Positions 1 through 6,895 of a DNA stretch of 64,000 nt are shown in pieces. Position 1 is the first letter of the stretch. Every line of letters starts with the position of its first letter. A program made the position numbers and the translations under genes. The notes under the pieces are model-generated. The model did not search any database. It saw nothing but the letters and a program-made list of their open reading frames with translations, and had not been told where the DNA came from. The DNA comes from Hymenobacter monticola. GTDB taxonomy: Bacteria > Bacteroidota > Bacteroidia > Cytophagales > Hymenobacteraceae. The stretch is taken from contig NZ_CP094534.1 of assembly GCF_022811645.1 (NCBI RefSeq), forward strand, positions 1,674,001-1,738,000. The letters are read 5' to 3'.

Positions 1-504
1 CGACTGTTGCCGCTGTTGGGCCTCTTTTTCTAAAGCCTTGATGGCCGCGGCGCGCGGCGCTTTCTCGATGGGCAGATACCCGTGGAAGGCAAACTGCTGC
101 CCGTTCAGCCCCGAGGCCATGAGCGCCAGCAGCAACGACGACGGCCCCACCAACGGCACTACACGCACGCCCTGCCGGTGAGCTTCGCGCGCCAGCGCCG
201 CACCTGGGTCGGCAATGCCTGGGCAGCCGGCTTCGCTGAGAATGCCCGCATCGATACCTTCTTTTTGCAAGGGCGCAAGGGCGGCGCGCACTTCAGCTTC
301 CGAGCTGTCTTTGTCGATGACGACGAAGCGGATTTCCTCAATCACGCGGTGCGGGGCCACGCTTTTTACGAAGCGGCGGGCCGTGCGAAGGTTTTCGACC
401 AGGAAATAGGGGAGGGCCGTCACGGCACTTACCACTTGCGGCGGCAGCACCTGCGGGGCCGTGTCGTCGGCCAACGGCGTGGGAATGAGGAAGAGGGTAT
501 TCAT
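1..504 (-). CDS. RsmI-like SAM-dependent methyltransferase (3' end outside window)
   Basis: An open frame of 168 codons runs off the left edge. It starts MNTLFLIPTPLADD and contains SEAGCPGIADPGA and VPLVGPSSLLLALMASGLNG, which are the signatures of the tetrapyrrole-methylase fold of RsmI, the enzyme that 2'-O-methylates 16S rRNA C1402. Bacteroidota often carry a shorter RsmI paralogue annotated only as a SAM-dependent methyltransferase, and this may be that protein, so no symbol is given. Its ATG (504-502) overlaps the TGA of the upstream hydrolase gene (506-504) by one base, which indicates translational coupling in a two-gene operon. The C-terminus is not visible. Confidence 0.85.
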   Translation of the reverse strand, partial: MNTLFLIPTPLADDTAPQVLPPQVVSAVTALPYFLVENLRTARRFVKSVAPHRVIEEIRFVVIDKDSSEAEVRAALAPLQKEGIDAGILSEAGCPGIADPGAALAREAHRQGVRVVPLVGPSSLLLALMASGLNGQQFAFHGYLPIEKAPRAAAIKALEKEAQQRQQS

Positions 505-1286
505 CAACTCAGCGCAAACGCCTTCACCAATTCGAAAACCTCCTCTGGCTTCTCAGCATGTACCCAATGGCCGGCGTCGACCACAGTGGCCACCTGCGAG
601 TTCGGAAACAGCGCCGGAATACCGGTCAGTTTGTCCTCCGCCGTAATGTAGTCCGACTTGCCGCCCCGAATAAAGAGCGCCGGCTTTAGAAACGGCGCTT
701 TGCTGATGGTTTCCTCCCCAATGGCCGCCAACTGGGCCGCCAGCACGGGCAGGTTGATGCGCCAAGCGAAAGTGTTGTCTTCCCGACGGTAAAGATTTTT
801 CAATAAAAACTGCCGCACGCCCACGCTGCGGATGTGCTTGGCCAGGGCGGCGTCGGCCTCCTGCCGGTTGGTGCAGGTGCTGAAATCGACGGCCTGCAGG
901 CCAGCCACGATGTCGTCCTGGTGCTCCATGTTGGAGAAGCGCGGCGCGATGTCGACCACAATCAGCTTGGCCAGCCGCTCGGGATTATCCAGCGCCAGGC
1001 GCATGGCCACTTTGCCGCCCATGCTGTGGCCCATCAGTACGGTGTCGGGGCCGAGCTGCAGGTAGTCGAACAACTCCAGCACGTCCTGCGCCATGAGGTC
1101 GTAGGTGTGCTCATTGGAGTGAAAAGAGCGGCCGTGGTTGCGCAAATCGACGCTGACCACGCGCATCCCGGCCTCGGTGGCCCAGCGGCGAGCCAGGCTC
1201 TGCCAATTGTCGAGGGTGCCGAATAGGCCGTGGAGGATGACCAGCGGGCGCCCCTGGCCCTGGTCGAGGTGGTGAAGCAAAGGCAT
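504..1286 (-). CDS. alpha/beta fold hydrolase (YbfF-like esterase)
   Basis: The 260-residue cytoplasmic hydrolase begins MPLLHHLDQGQGRPLVILHG. It has the oxyanion segment HGLFGTLDNW, the nucleophile elbow GHSMGGK (Ser) and a late catalytic His in DAGHWVHAEKP, which matches the YbfF/acyl-CoA esterase group; the substrate cannot be read from sequence. An ATG 54 bases further upstream is possible, but the chosen ATG at 1286 lies only four bases after a TACTTTTG -7 box, so the longer form would start outside the transcript. The gene is coupled to the RsmI-like gene downstream. Confidence 0.85.
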   Translation of the reverse strand: MPLLHHLDQGQGRPLVILHGLFGTLDNWQSLARRWATEAGMRVVSVDLRNHGRSFHSNEHTYDLMAQDVLELFDYLQLGPDTVLMGHSMGGKVAMRLALDNPERLAKLIVVDIAPRFSNMEHQDDIVAGLQAVDFSTCTNRQEADAALAKHIRSVGVRQFLLKNLYRREDNTFAWRINLPVLAAQLAAIGEETISKAPFLKPALFIRGGKSDYITAEDKLTGIPALFPNSQVATVVDAGHWVHAEKPEEVFELVKAFALS

Positions 1287-1290
1287 GGCG

Positions 1291-1298
1291 CAAAAGTA
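1291..1298 (-). promoter_or_regulatory. -7 box TACTTTTG of the hydrolase gene
   Basis: An exact match to the Bacteroidota -7 consensus TAnnTTTG on the minus strand. It ends four bases before the ATG at 1286, so the transcript would have almost no leader. Confidence 0.55.
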
Positions 1299-1392
1299 GG
1301 GCGCGGGGTGGGGAAAGCGGGGCGACCCCACAAAACGCACGTCCTGCCGGGCATAGCCGAGGCAGGACGTGCGTTTTGAAAATCAATACTCC

Positions 1393-2298
1393 TTACGCCG
1401 TCGCAGCCTTAAATGCCGGCGCAAACACCGTTTGGGCAAATTCTTCGAGCGTGGTGGGCGTGGTGCTGGCGGCGTCGCGCGGGCCATTGGCCATCGACTG
1501 GCCTTCGTTGATGTTGCGCGTCATCTCGTCGTAGAGGTCGGCCTGGTTCTCGCTGAGGCCGGCGCCCACCATGCCTTTCTTGGCGTCTTCGTAGGAGAAG
1601 GGCACGTAGGGCAGCTCCGGCCGACCAATGGCTTGGGCAATGGCAGCCGTGGCTTCGGGTAGGGTGTAGTTGCGGGGGCCCAACAGGTACTGCACGGCGC
1701 GGTGGGGCAGCGCCGGGCCGGCCAGCAGCTCGGCAGCCTTGGCGGCAATGTCGCGGGTGGCTACCATCGGGAAGGCCGCGTCGGGCCGCGTGGCCGAGCC
1801 CGTGATGCCCATGTGCTGAATCATACCAATGTTAGCCAGCAGGTTTTCCATGAAGTAAGCCGGGCGCAGGTGCACTACGCTCAGGTTTTCAACTGCGTTC
1901 AGGCGGGCTTCCTGGCGATGCAGGCCCACTACGGGGCCGGTGCCGGCGGCTTCGTCGGCCCCGATGCTGCTCAGGTGCACGGCTTGCTTCAGGCCCGCGG
2001 CCTGCACGGCCTGGGCGGTGGCTTCGCCGATTTGGTCCATAAAGCCCAGCACGTCGGGCGAGGTCACGTTCGGCGGAATCATCAGGAAGGCGGCGTCGGC
2101 CCCGCGCAGGGCCTCGGTGAGGAAGGCCGCGTCGTGAGCGTCGCCGGCTTTGGTGGTGGCGCCGGCCTGGGCCAGGGCGTCGAGGCGGGCGCTGGCACGC
2201 GACACAGCCGTGACCTGGTGGCCTTGTTGCAGCAGCGTGTGCACGAGGGCGGTACCAATGTTGCCGGTGGCGCCGAGGACGGTGATTTTCTTAGACAT
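1393..2298 (-). CDS. NmrA/QorB-like NAD(P)-binding oxidoreductase
   Basis: The 301-residue protein starts MSKKITVLGATGNIG, where GATGNIG is the Rossmann NAD(P)-binding loop of NmrA-like atypical short-chain dehydrogenases. The domain continues through AVHLSSIGAD and LRPAYFMENLL, which are typical of quinone reductase QorB/azoreductase-like members. The ATG at 2298 was chosen over the one at 2346 because the homologous part begins there. It is transcribed away from an HxlR regulator across a spacer holding a repeated operator, an arrangement that resembles quinone- or aldehyde-responsive qor genes controlled by a DUF24/HxlR repressor. The substrate is inferred, not shown. Confidence 0.85.
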   Translation of the reverse strand: MSKKITVLGATGNIGTALVHTLLQQGHQVTAVSRASARLDALAQAGATTKAGDAHDAAFLTEALRGADAAFLMIPPNVTSPDVLGFMDQIGEATAQAVQAAGLKQAVHLSSIGADEAAGTGPVVGLHRQEARLNAVENLSVVHLRPAYFMENLLANIGMIQHMGITGSATRPDAAFPMVATRDIAAKAAELLAGPALPHRAVQYLLGPRNYTLPEATAAIAQAIGRPELPYVPFSYEDAKKGMVGAGLSENQADLYDEMTRNINEGQSMANGPRDAASTTPTTLEEFAQTVFAPAFKAATA

Positions 2299-2375
2299 AG
2301 AGGCAAAAGCGTAAGCCGGGGGCATCGTTGCGCGGCGGCAATGCAAAGGTGAAGGCGTAACTTCGCTTTTCGCAA

Positions 2376-2412
2376 GTACCTACGAAAAAGTAAGGTACTT
2401 ACTGAAAAGTAA
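2376..2412. promoter_or_regulatory. candidate HxlR operator, two direct repeats
   Basis: Two 18-base direct repeats (2376-2393 and 2395-2412) match at 15 of 18 positions with a 19-base period. Each contains TAC-N6-GTA (TACGAAAAAGTA and TACTGAAAAGTA). A wider inverted repeat AAGTACC (2374-2380) / GGTACTT (2394-2400) spans the first copy. TAC-N6/7-GTA half-sites are characteristic of YodB-like DUF24/HxlR regulators. The site lies between divergent nmrA-like and hxlR genes, so it could control both. Confidence 0.6.
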
Positions 2413-2441
2413 AAATCGTTGACAATCAAATTAATAATTTT

Positions 2442-2858
2442 ATGTCGAAACTCACCAAGCAGCAAACGGCCGAAGCCTACTGGTCGTCGGCCGATGCCGA
2501 GCGCAACCTGACGTGCCCCGTGCGCACCACCCTCAACGTACTGGGCGGCAAGTGGAAGCTGCTCATCCTGTCTTACCTGCTCGACGAGCCCCGGCGCTAC
2601 GGCGAGCTGCGCCGGCTAATGCCCGAAATCACGGAGAAGATGCTGATTCAGGAGCTGCGCGAGCTGGAACTCGATGGCATCGTGGCCCGCACCGTGCACC
2701 AAACCGTGCCGCCGCGCGTCGACTACGCCCTGACCGAGCAGGGGCAGCGCGTGCAGCCGCTGTTCGGTGAGCTGGTGGGCTGGGGCAAACAGTACCTTGA
2801 CCGCACGGGCGGCTGCGGGCTGCCGGCCCGGCCCGCCTCAACGGTGAAAATGGGGTAA
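2442..2858 (+). CDS. HxlR (DUF24) family transcriptional regulator
   Basis: The 138-residue winged-helix regulator has the family core CPVRTTLNVLGGKWKLLILS followed by RRYGELRRLMPEITEKMLIQ, the recognition-helix region. Cys25 just before the core occupies the place of the redox-sensing N-terminal Cys of DUF24 regulators such as YodB and HypR. The C-terminus adds a Gly/Pro-rich tail after the winged helix. It is divergent from the NmrA-like reductase, and the repeated operator lies 30 bases upstream of its ATG. A thiol, quinone or aldehyde signal is likely by family, but the ligand is unknown. Confidence 0.92.
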   Translation: MSKLTKQQTAEAYWSSADAERNLTCPVRTTLNVLGGKWKLLILSYLLDEPRRYGELRRLMPEITEKMLIQELRELELDGIVARTVHQTVPPRVDYALTEQGQRVQPLFGELVGWGKQYLDRTGGCGLPARPASTVKMG

Positions 2859-2929
2859 GCTTCACGGTTTCAACATCTGCGCGGCGGCAGTTTTCGGGCT
2901 GATTTTATTCGCTTCTAAGCTTTTCAGTT

Positions 2930-4327
2930 CTGAAACCCTATTCCTCTCTGCTGGCCGGGGCGCTGCTGCTCGGCGCCGGTCCCGCGCTGGCCCAGATTAC
3001 TCCGGCGGGCTCCACCACGCCGCCCACGCCACCCAATGCCGCTTCCGCTCAAGAGCCATTGCGCCGGCCGGCCGAAGAGGCGCACAACTGGAGCCTGCAC
3101 TTCCAGCAAACCTTCATCGACCAGTGGCATAATGATTTGACGACGCCCTACACCGGCGACTTCAGCTTGGCCGACCGCGAATCGGCCAAGCTGTCGATGA
3201 CCAGCACCTTCTTCATTGGGCGGCGGCTGTGGAAGAACGCAGCGGTGTATTTCAACCCCGAGGTGGCCGGCGGCAGCGGCCTGAGCAGCGCCCGCGGCAT
3301 TGCGGGCTTTCCCAATGGCGAAACCTTTCGCATTGGCGTGGCCGACCCGGTGCTGTACCTGGCCCGCCTCTACGTGCGCCAGGTGTTTGCCCTGAGCCCG
3401 GAAACCGACGAGGACGTGGACGACCTCAACCAGGTGGCCGGCCCCACACCCCGCCATTACATTTCGGTGAATGTGGGCAAGCTGTGCCTGGCCGATTTCT
3501 TCGACCAAAATAGCTATTCGCACGACCCGCGCACCCAGTTCATGAACTGGAGTCTGATGAGCGCCGGCGCCTGGGACTATGCCGCCAACACCCGCGGCTA
3601 CACCGTGGGCGGCGTGCTCGAATACGTGACGCCCACCTTCAGCGCCCGCTTCGCCTCGGCGCAGCTGCCCACCTATGCCAACGGCCCCACCCTGGACGGC
3701 CGCTACGGCCAGGTGCACGCCGAAACCCTGGAACTGACGCATACCTACCACTTGGCGCACCACCAGGGCACGGTGCGCCTGCTGGGCTTCCGCAACGTGG
3801 CGCCCATGGCCACCTACCGCACGGCCACGGCGCTGGGCCAGGCCACCGGCCAGCAACCCGACCTGGAGCTGGTGCGCCGCGACGGCCACACCAAAGTGGG
3901 CTTCGGCCTGAACGCAGAGCAGGAAATCAGCAAGAATGTAGGCCTGTTTGCCCGCGTGAGCTACAACGACGGCCGCAACGAAACCTGGGCTTTCACCGAA
4001 ATCGACCACAGTGCCAGCCTGGGCGTGGTGAGCACCGGCGCCCGCTGGCGCCGGCCCGACGACCGCCTCGGCGTGGCCGTGGTGGCCAACGGCATCAGCG
4101 CCGAGCACCAGGCCTACCTAGCGGCCGGCGGCTACGGCTTCATCGTGGGCGATGGGGCACTGAACTACGGGCTGGAAAAGATTGGCGAGGCGTACTACAG
4201 CATCGACCTGCACCGCTACCACGCCGCCATCAGCCCCGATTACCAGTTCATTCTGAACCCGGCTTACAACCGCGACCGCAGCGGCCCGGTGCACGTGGTG
4301 GCCGTGCGCTTGCATGTGGAGTTTTAG
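2930..4327 (+). CDS. OprB-like carbohydrate porin, apparent CTG start
   Basis: The mature part resembles carbohydrate-selective outer-membrane porins of the OprB family: HNWSLHFQQTFIDQWH near the N-terminus, RLYVRQVFAL and SVNVGKLCLADFFDQNSY centrally, many alternating beta-strand segments, and a terminal Phe (LHVEF) as expected for a beta-barrel. The frame has no ATG, GTG or TTG between the upstream stop TGA (near 2900) and a TTG at 3059, which would lack an export signal. Reading from CTG at 2930 gives a good signal peptide (KPYSSLLAGALLLGAGPALA then Q) and 465 residues. The gene therefore either uses CTG or has lost its ATG. It would take sugars or small solutes across the outer membrane. 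Confidence 0.75.
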   Translation: MKPYSSLLAGALLLGAGPALAQITPAGSTTPPTPPNAASAQEPLRRPAEEAHNWSLHFQQTFIDQWHNDLTTPYTGDFSLADRESAKLSMTSTFFIGRRLWKNAAVYFNPEVAGGSGLSSARGIAGFPNGETFRIGVADPVLYLARLYVRQVFALSPETDEDVDDLNQVAGPTPRHYISVNVGKLCLADFFDQNSYSHDPRTQFMNWSLMSAGAWDYAANTRGYTVGGVLEYVTPTFSARFASAQLPTYANGPTLDGRYGQVHAETLELTHTYHLAHHQGTVRLLGFRNVAPMATYRTATALGQATGQQPDLELVRRDGHTKVGFGLNAEQEISKNVGLFARVSYNDGRNETWAFTEIDHSASLGVVSTGARWRRPDDRLGVAVVANGISAEHQAYLAAGGYGFIVGDGALNYGLEKIGEAYYSIDLHRYHAAISPDYQFILNPAYNRDRSGPVHVVAVRLHVEF

Positions 4328-4436
4328 CGGGGTGTAGGTAAAAAAGCAGAAAGAAATACCTTCGGGCAACCGCAGTAACCTCGGCCGCATCATGGCAGTT
4401 ACCGGCGTTAGTCACTCACCCTTTTCCTTTTTTCGC

Positions 4437-5165
4437 ATGAAAGATTTCCGGATTACCTCGATAGCTGCCAGCCTGATGCTGTTGGCCGTGGGCGCGCTGT
4501 CGTCCTTCACCGCTAGCCATGCGCTGCCCGACCGCGAAACCCGTTCGGTGGGCGCATTTACCGAAGTCAGCCTCGGCGGCTCGTCGCGGGTGGTGGTGAA
4601 GCAGGGCAGCCCCCAGAGCGTGGCGGTGGAAGGCAGCAAGGATGACCTGGCTGATTTTGAAACCGAAGTGCAGGGCGGGCAGCTGCGCCTGAAGTTCCGC
4701 AACCAGGAGGGGCGGGAGTTCAACAATAAAAAACACGGCCCCGTGACGGTGTACGTGACCGCGCCTACCCTGAAGGCCCTGCGCGTGGGCGGCTCGGGCA
4801 AGCTCGAAGTGAGCGGCCCCCTGCAAGCCGATGGCATGACGCTGAGCCTGAGCGGCTCGGGCGACTTGCTGGTGCCCCAGCTGCAGGCCAGTAAGCTGGA
4901 AACCGCCGTGTCGGGTTCGGGCTCGATAATGGTAGGCGGCACCGCCACCAGCAACGACATCCGCATCAGCGGCTCGGGCCAGGTGAAGGCCCATGACCTG
5001 AAAACCGAAACCAGCCGCGCCCGCATCAGCGGCTCGGGCGATGCCCACGTGTACGCCAGCCGCACGGCCGAAGGCTCCACCTCGGGCTCGGGCAGCATGT
5101 ACGTGGCCGGGGGAGCCCAGCTCAGCAGCAACACCCACGGCAGCGGCCGGGTGGTGAAGGAATAA
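4437..5165 (+). CDS. GIN domain (DUF2807) exported protein
   Basis: A 242-residue secreted protein with signal peptide MKDFRITSIAASLMLLAVGA and a putative auto-transporter/adhesin head GIN domain. The body is a right-handed beta-solenoid in which the motif SGSG recurs about every 20 residues (SGSGDL, SGSGSI, SGSGQV, SGSGDA, SGSGSM). The ATG at 4437 was chosen because it opens the signal peptide; an upstream in-frame ATG adds a non-signal extension. It stands alone between the porin and a strong terminator. The biological role of DUF2807 proteins is unknown. Confidence 0.9.
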   Translation: MKDFRITSIAASLMLLAVGALSSFTASHALPDRETRSVGAFTEVSLGGSSRVVVKQGSPQSVAVEGSKDDLADFETEVQGGQLRLKFRNQEGREFNNKKHGPVTVYVTAPTLKALRVGGSGKLEVSGPLQADGMTLSLSGSGDLLVPQLQASKLETAVSGSGSIMVGGTATSNDIRISGSGQVKAHDLKTETSRARISGSGDAHVYASRTAEGSTSGSGSMYVAGGAQLSSNTHGSGRVVKE

Positions 5166-5181
5166 TCATTTCATAATCCTC

Positions 5182-5219
5182 AAAAAGCCCTGGCCGCCAA
5201 GCGCCGCCGGGGCTTTTTT
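5182..5219 (+). terminator. rho-independent terminator
   Basis: AAAAAGCCC pairs with GGGCTTTTT around a GC-rich loop and is followed by a T run, starting 16 bases after the DUF2807 stop. Confidence 0.85.
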
Positions 5220-5296
5220 GTGGGCCGTCATGGGCTGTTGGGTGTAAAATTCGGGCATCTGCCTGGTGCGGGCCGACCGTCGCGGGGGCGGGGCCG

Positions 5297-5304
5297 TACC
5301 TTTG
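5297..5304 (+). promoter_or_regulatory. -7 box TACCTTTG of the KASIII gene
   Basis: Exact TAnnTTTG match 42 bases before the GTG start at 5347. It argues against longer N-terminal readings of this gene that begin before the box. Confidence 0.55.
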
Positions 5305-5346
5305 CCGCGCCGCACCGCGGCTTTGCGTTCCACCCAATACGACCTC

Positions 5347-6294
5347 GTGTACCTTCACCATGTGGCGTCCTACCTCCCGGAGGCCGTCGTTACCAATGCT
5401 CACTTCACGCGCCTCAATGGCCTGGCCAACGAGTGGATAATTGAGCGAACCGGCATTCAGGAGCGCCGCAAAGCGGGCCCCGGCGAAAATGCGAATACCA
5501 TGGCCATTGCCGCCACCCGTGCGGCGTTTGAGGCCGCCCCGGCTTTTGCGTCGGAAAGTGTTGATTTGATTGTGGTGGGCACCTACACCCCGCACGACAC
5601 CATTTTCACAGCGGCCCACGCCGTGCAGCGCGACCTGGGCGTGAACGAAATTCCGACGGTGAGCATCTCGTCGGCCTGCTCGTCGCTGCTCAACGCGGTG
5701 GAGATTGTGGAGGGCTACTTCGCCATGGGCAAAGCCCGTCGCGCCGTGGTCGTTGTCACGGAGCATAACACCGCTTACAACAACGAAGAAGACACCATGG
5801 CCGGCCACCTGTGGGGCGACGGCGCGGCGGCCCTGCTCATCAGCAAAGAGCGCCTCAGCGACGATGACCTGCACATCCGCGAAGTCGTCACGGGTGGGGC
5901 CGCGCCTGTGAGCAAGGCCGACGAGTCGGTGACGCTGAAACCGGTAGAAAAAGGCATTGTGATGCCCTTCGGCCGCGACGTGTTTCAGCAAGCCTGCATC
6001 TACATGGCCAAGGTGACGCAGCAACTGCTCACGAAGCACCACATTCCCACCGAGGAGCTGACCTACCTCATTCCGCATCAGGCCAACCTGCGCATCTCTA
6101 ACAACGTGGTGAAGCAGCTTGGCCTCGACCCGGCCCGCGCCGTGAACAACATCCAGCGCCTGGGCAACACCGGCTGCGCCGGCGCCGCCATCGGCCTGGC
6201 CGAGGTGTGGGACACGCTGAAGGCCGGCGACAAGGTCATCATCACGGTGTTCGGTGGTGGGTACTCCTATGGGGCGATGCTCTTAAATAAGTAG
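5347..6294 (+). CDS. 3-oxoacyl-ACP synthase III (KASIII/FabH-like)
   Basis: A thiolase-fold ketosynthase of 315 residues. The catalytic triad is Cys111 (SSACSS), His244 (LIPHQANLRIS) and Asn274 (RLGNTG), and the glycine-rich end VFGGGYSYGAML is present. The GTG at 5347 gives MYLHHVASYLPEAVVTN, the normal N-terminus; it follows the -7 box, whereas an earlier GTG does not. KASIII enzymes condense acetyl-CoA or another acyl-CoA with malonyl-ACP to start fatty-acid synthesis. The GNTGCAG context around Asn differs from the usual GNTS, so a secondary role (branched primer or secondary lipid) is possible and the fabH symbol is withheld. Confidence 0.88.
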   Translation: MYLHHVASYLPEAVVTNAHFTRLNGLANEWIIERTGIQERRKAGPGENANTMAIAATRAAFEAAPAFASESVDLIVVGTYTPHDTIFTAAHAVQRDLGVNEIPTVSISSACSSLLNAVEIVEGYFAMGKARRAVVVVTEHNTAYNNEEDTMAGHLWGDGAAALLISKERLSDDDLHIREVVTGGAAPVSKADESVTLKPVEKGIVMPFGRDVFQQACIYMAKVTQQLLTKHHIPTEELTYLIPHQANLRISNNVVKQLGLDPARAVNNIQRLGNTGCAGAAIGLAEVWDTLKAGDKVIITVFGGGYSYGAMLLNK

Positions 6295-6295
6295 C

Positions 6296-6373
6296 GTAGC
6301 GTGGACTCTGCGAGTCCGCGCCTGCCCGACGGAGCCAACCTGATAATACGCGGACTCGCAGAGTCCACGCTAC
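6296..6373. repeat. REPIN-like element A
   Basis: Two perfect 25-base inverted arms (6296-6320 and 6349-6373) flank 28 bases. Each arm starts with a GTAGCG head and is itself a hairpin (GGACTC TGC GAGTCC). This GTAG-plus-hairpin design is that of REP sequences mobilised by RAYT transposases. The same arm recurs at 47883-47984. It begins two bases after the KASIII stop codon and could also end that transcript. Confidence 0.85.
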
Positions 6374-6378
6374 TTTCG
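6371..6378 (+). promoter_or_regulatory. -7 box TACTTTCG, partly supplied by the REPIN end
   Basis: A near-consensus TAnnTTTG box whose first three bases are the terminal CTAC of REPIN A. It ends four bases before the arfB ATG, which implies a leaderless transcript. Confidence 0.4.
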
Positions 6379-6382
6379 CCCC

Positions 6383-6787
6383 ATGCTGCCTCCCGCCACC
6401 GCCTTCCTGCCCGAAATCACCTTCCAAACCAGCCGGGCCAGCGGGCCGGGCGGACAGAACGTGAACAAGGTGGAATCGCGCGTGGAGCTGCGCTTTCCGT
6501 TGCGGGAATCGCAGGTGCTGACCGAGGAACAGAAGACGCTGATACTGGAGAAGTTGGGCAACCAACTCACGGCTGAGGGCCTGCTGCTCATTGCCGTGCA
6601 GGACGACCGCAGCCAGCTGCGTAACAAGGAAATTGCCCTGGCCCGCTTCCACGCCCTGCTGCTGAAAAGCCTGCGCCGCCCCAAGCCCCGCAAGGCCACC
6701 AAGCCCAGCAAAGCCGCCGTGCGCAAACGCTTGGATAGCAAAAAGATTCAGGGTGAGAAGAAGGCCAGCCGGCGCAAGCTGGAATAG
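6383..6787 (+). CDS. arfB: ArfB/YaeJ ribosome-rescue peptidyl-tRNA hydrolase
   Basis: This 134-residue protein has the release-factor catalytic domain only: ITFQTSRASGPGGQNVNKVE with GGQ at residues 23-25, followed by a basic Lys/Arg-rich C-terminal tail (KPRKATKPSKAAVRKR to KKASRRKLE). That layout is diagnostic of ArfB, whose tail enters the empty mRNA channel of a stalled ribosome while GGQ hydrolyses peptidyl-tRNA. The length matches the family (about 140). The start codon lies directly after REPIN A and a -7-like box, so its expression may depend on that repeat. Confidence 0.93.
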   Translation: MLPPATAFLPEITFQTSRASGPGGQNVNKVESRVELRFPLRESQVLTEEQKTLILEKLGNQLTAEGLLLIAVQDDRSQLRNKEIALARFHALLLKSLRRPKPRKATKPSKAAVRKRLDSKKIQGEKKASRRKLE

Positions 6788-6895
6788 GATGCCAAGCAAG
6801 CCGGGCTGCTGAGTCAGATTGCTGAGCGAGTGGGGTATTAACTGGCCGCTTCTGTGCGTTTCTTTGCTAAGCGCCACGTTTCGCAACCCGCCTTC

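Noticed and set aside
2924..4108. 394-codon minus-strand frame over the porin
   Set aside because: Antisense shadow made of Ala/Gly/His/Val; the plus-strand frame has porin features and a signal peptide.
5122..6078. 318-codon minus-strand frame over the KASIII gene
   Set aside because: Overlaps an enzyme with an intact catalytic triad and shows no motif of its own.
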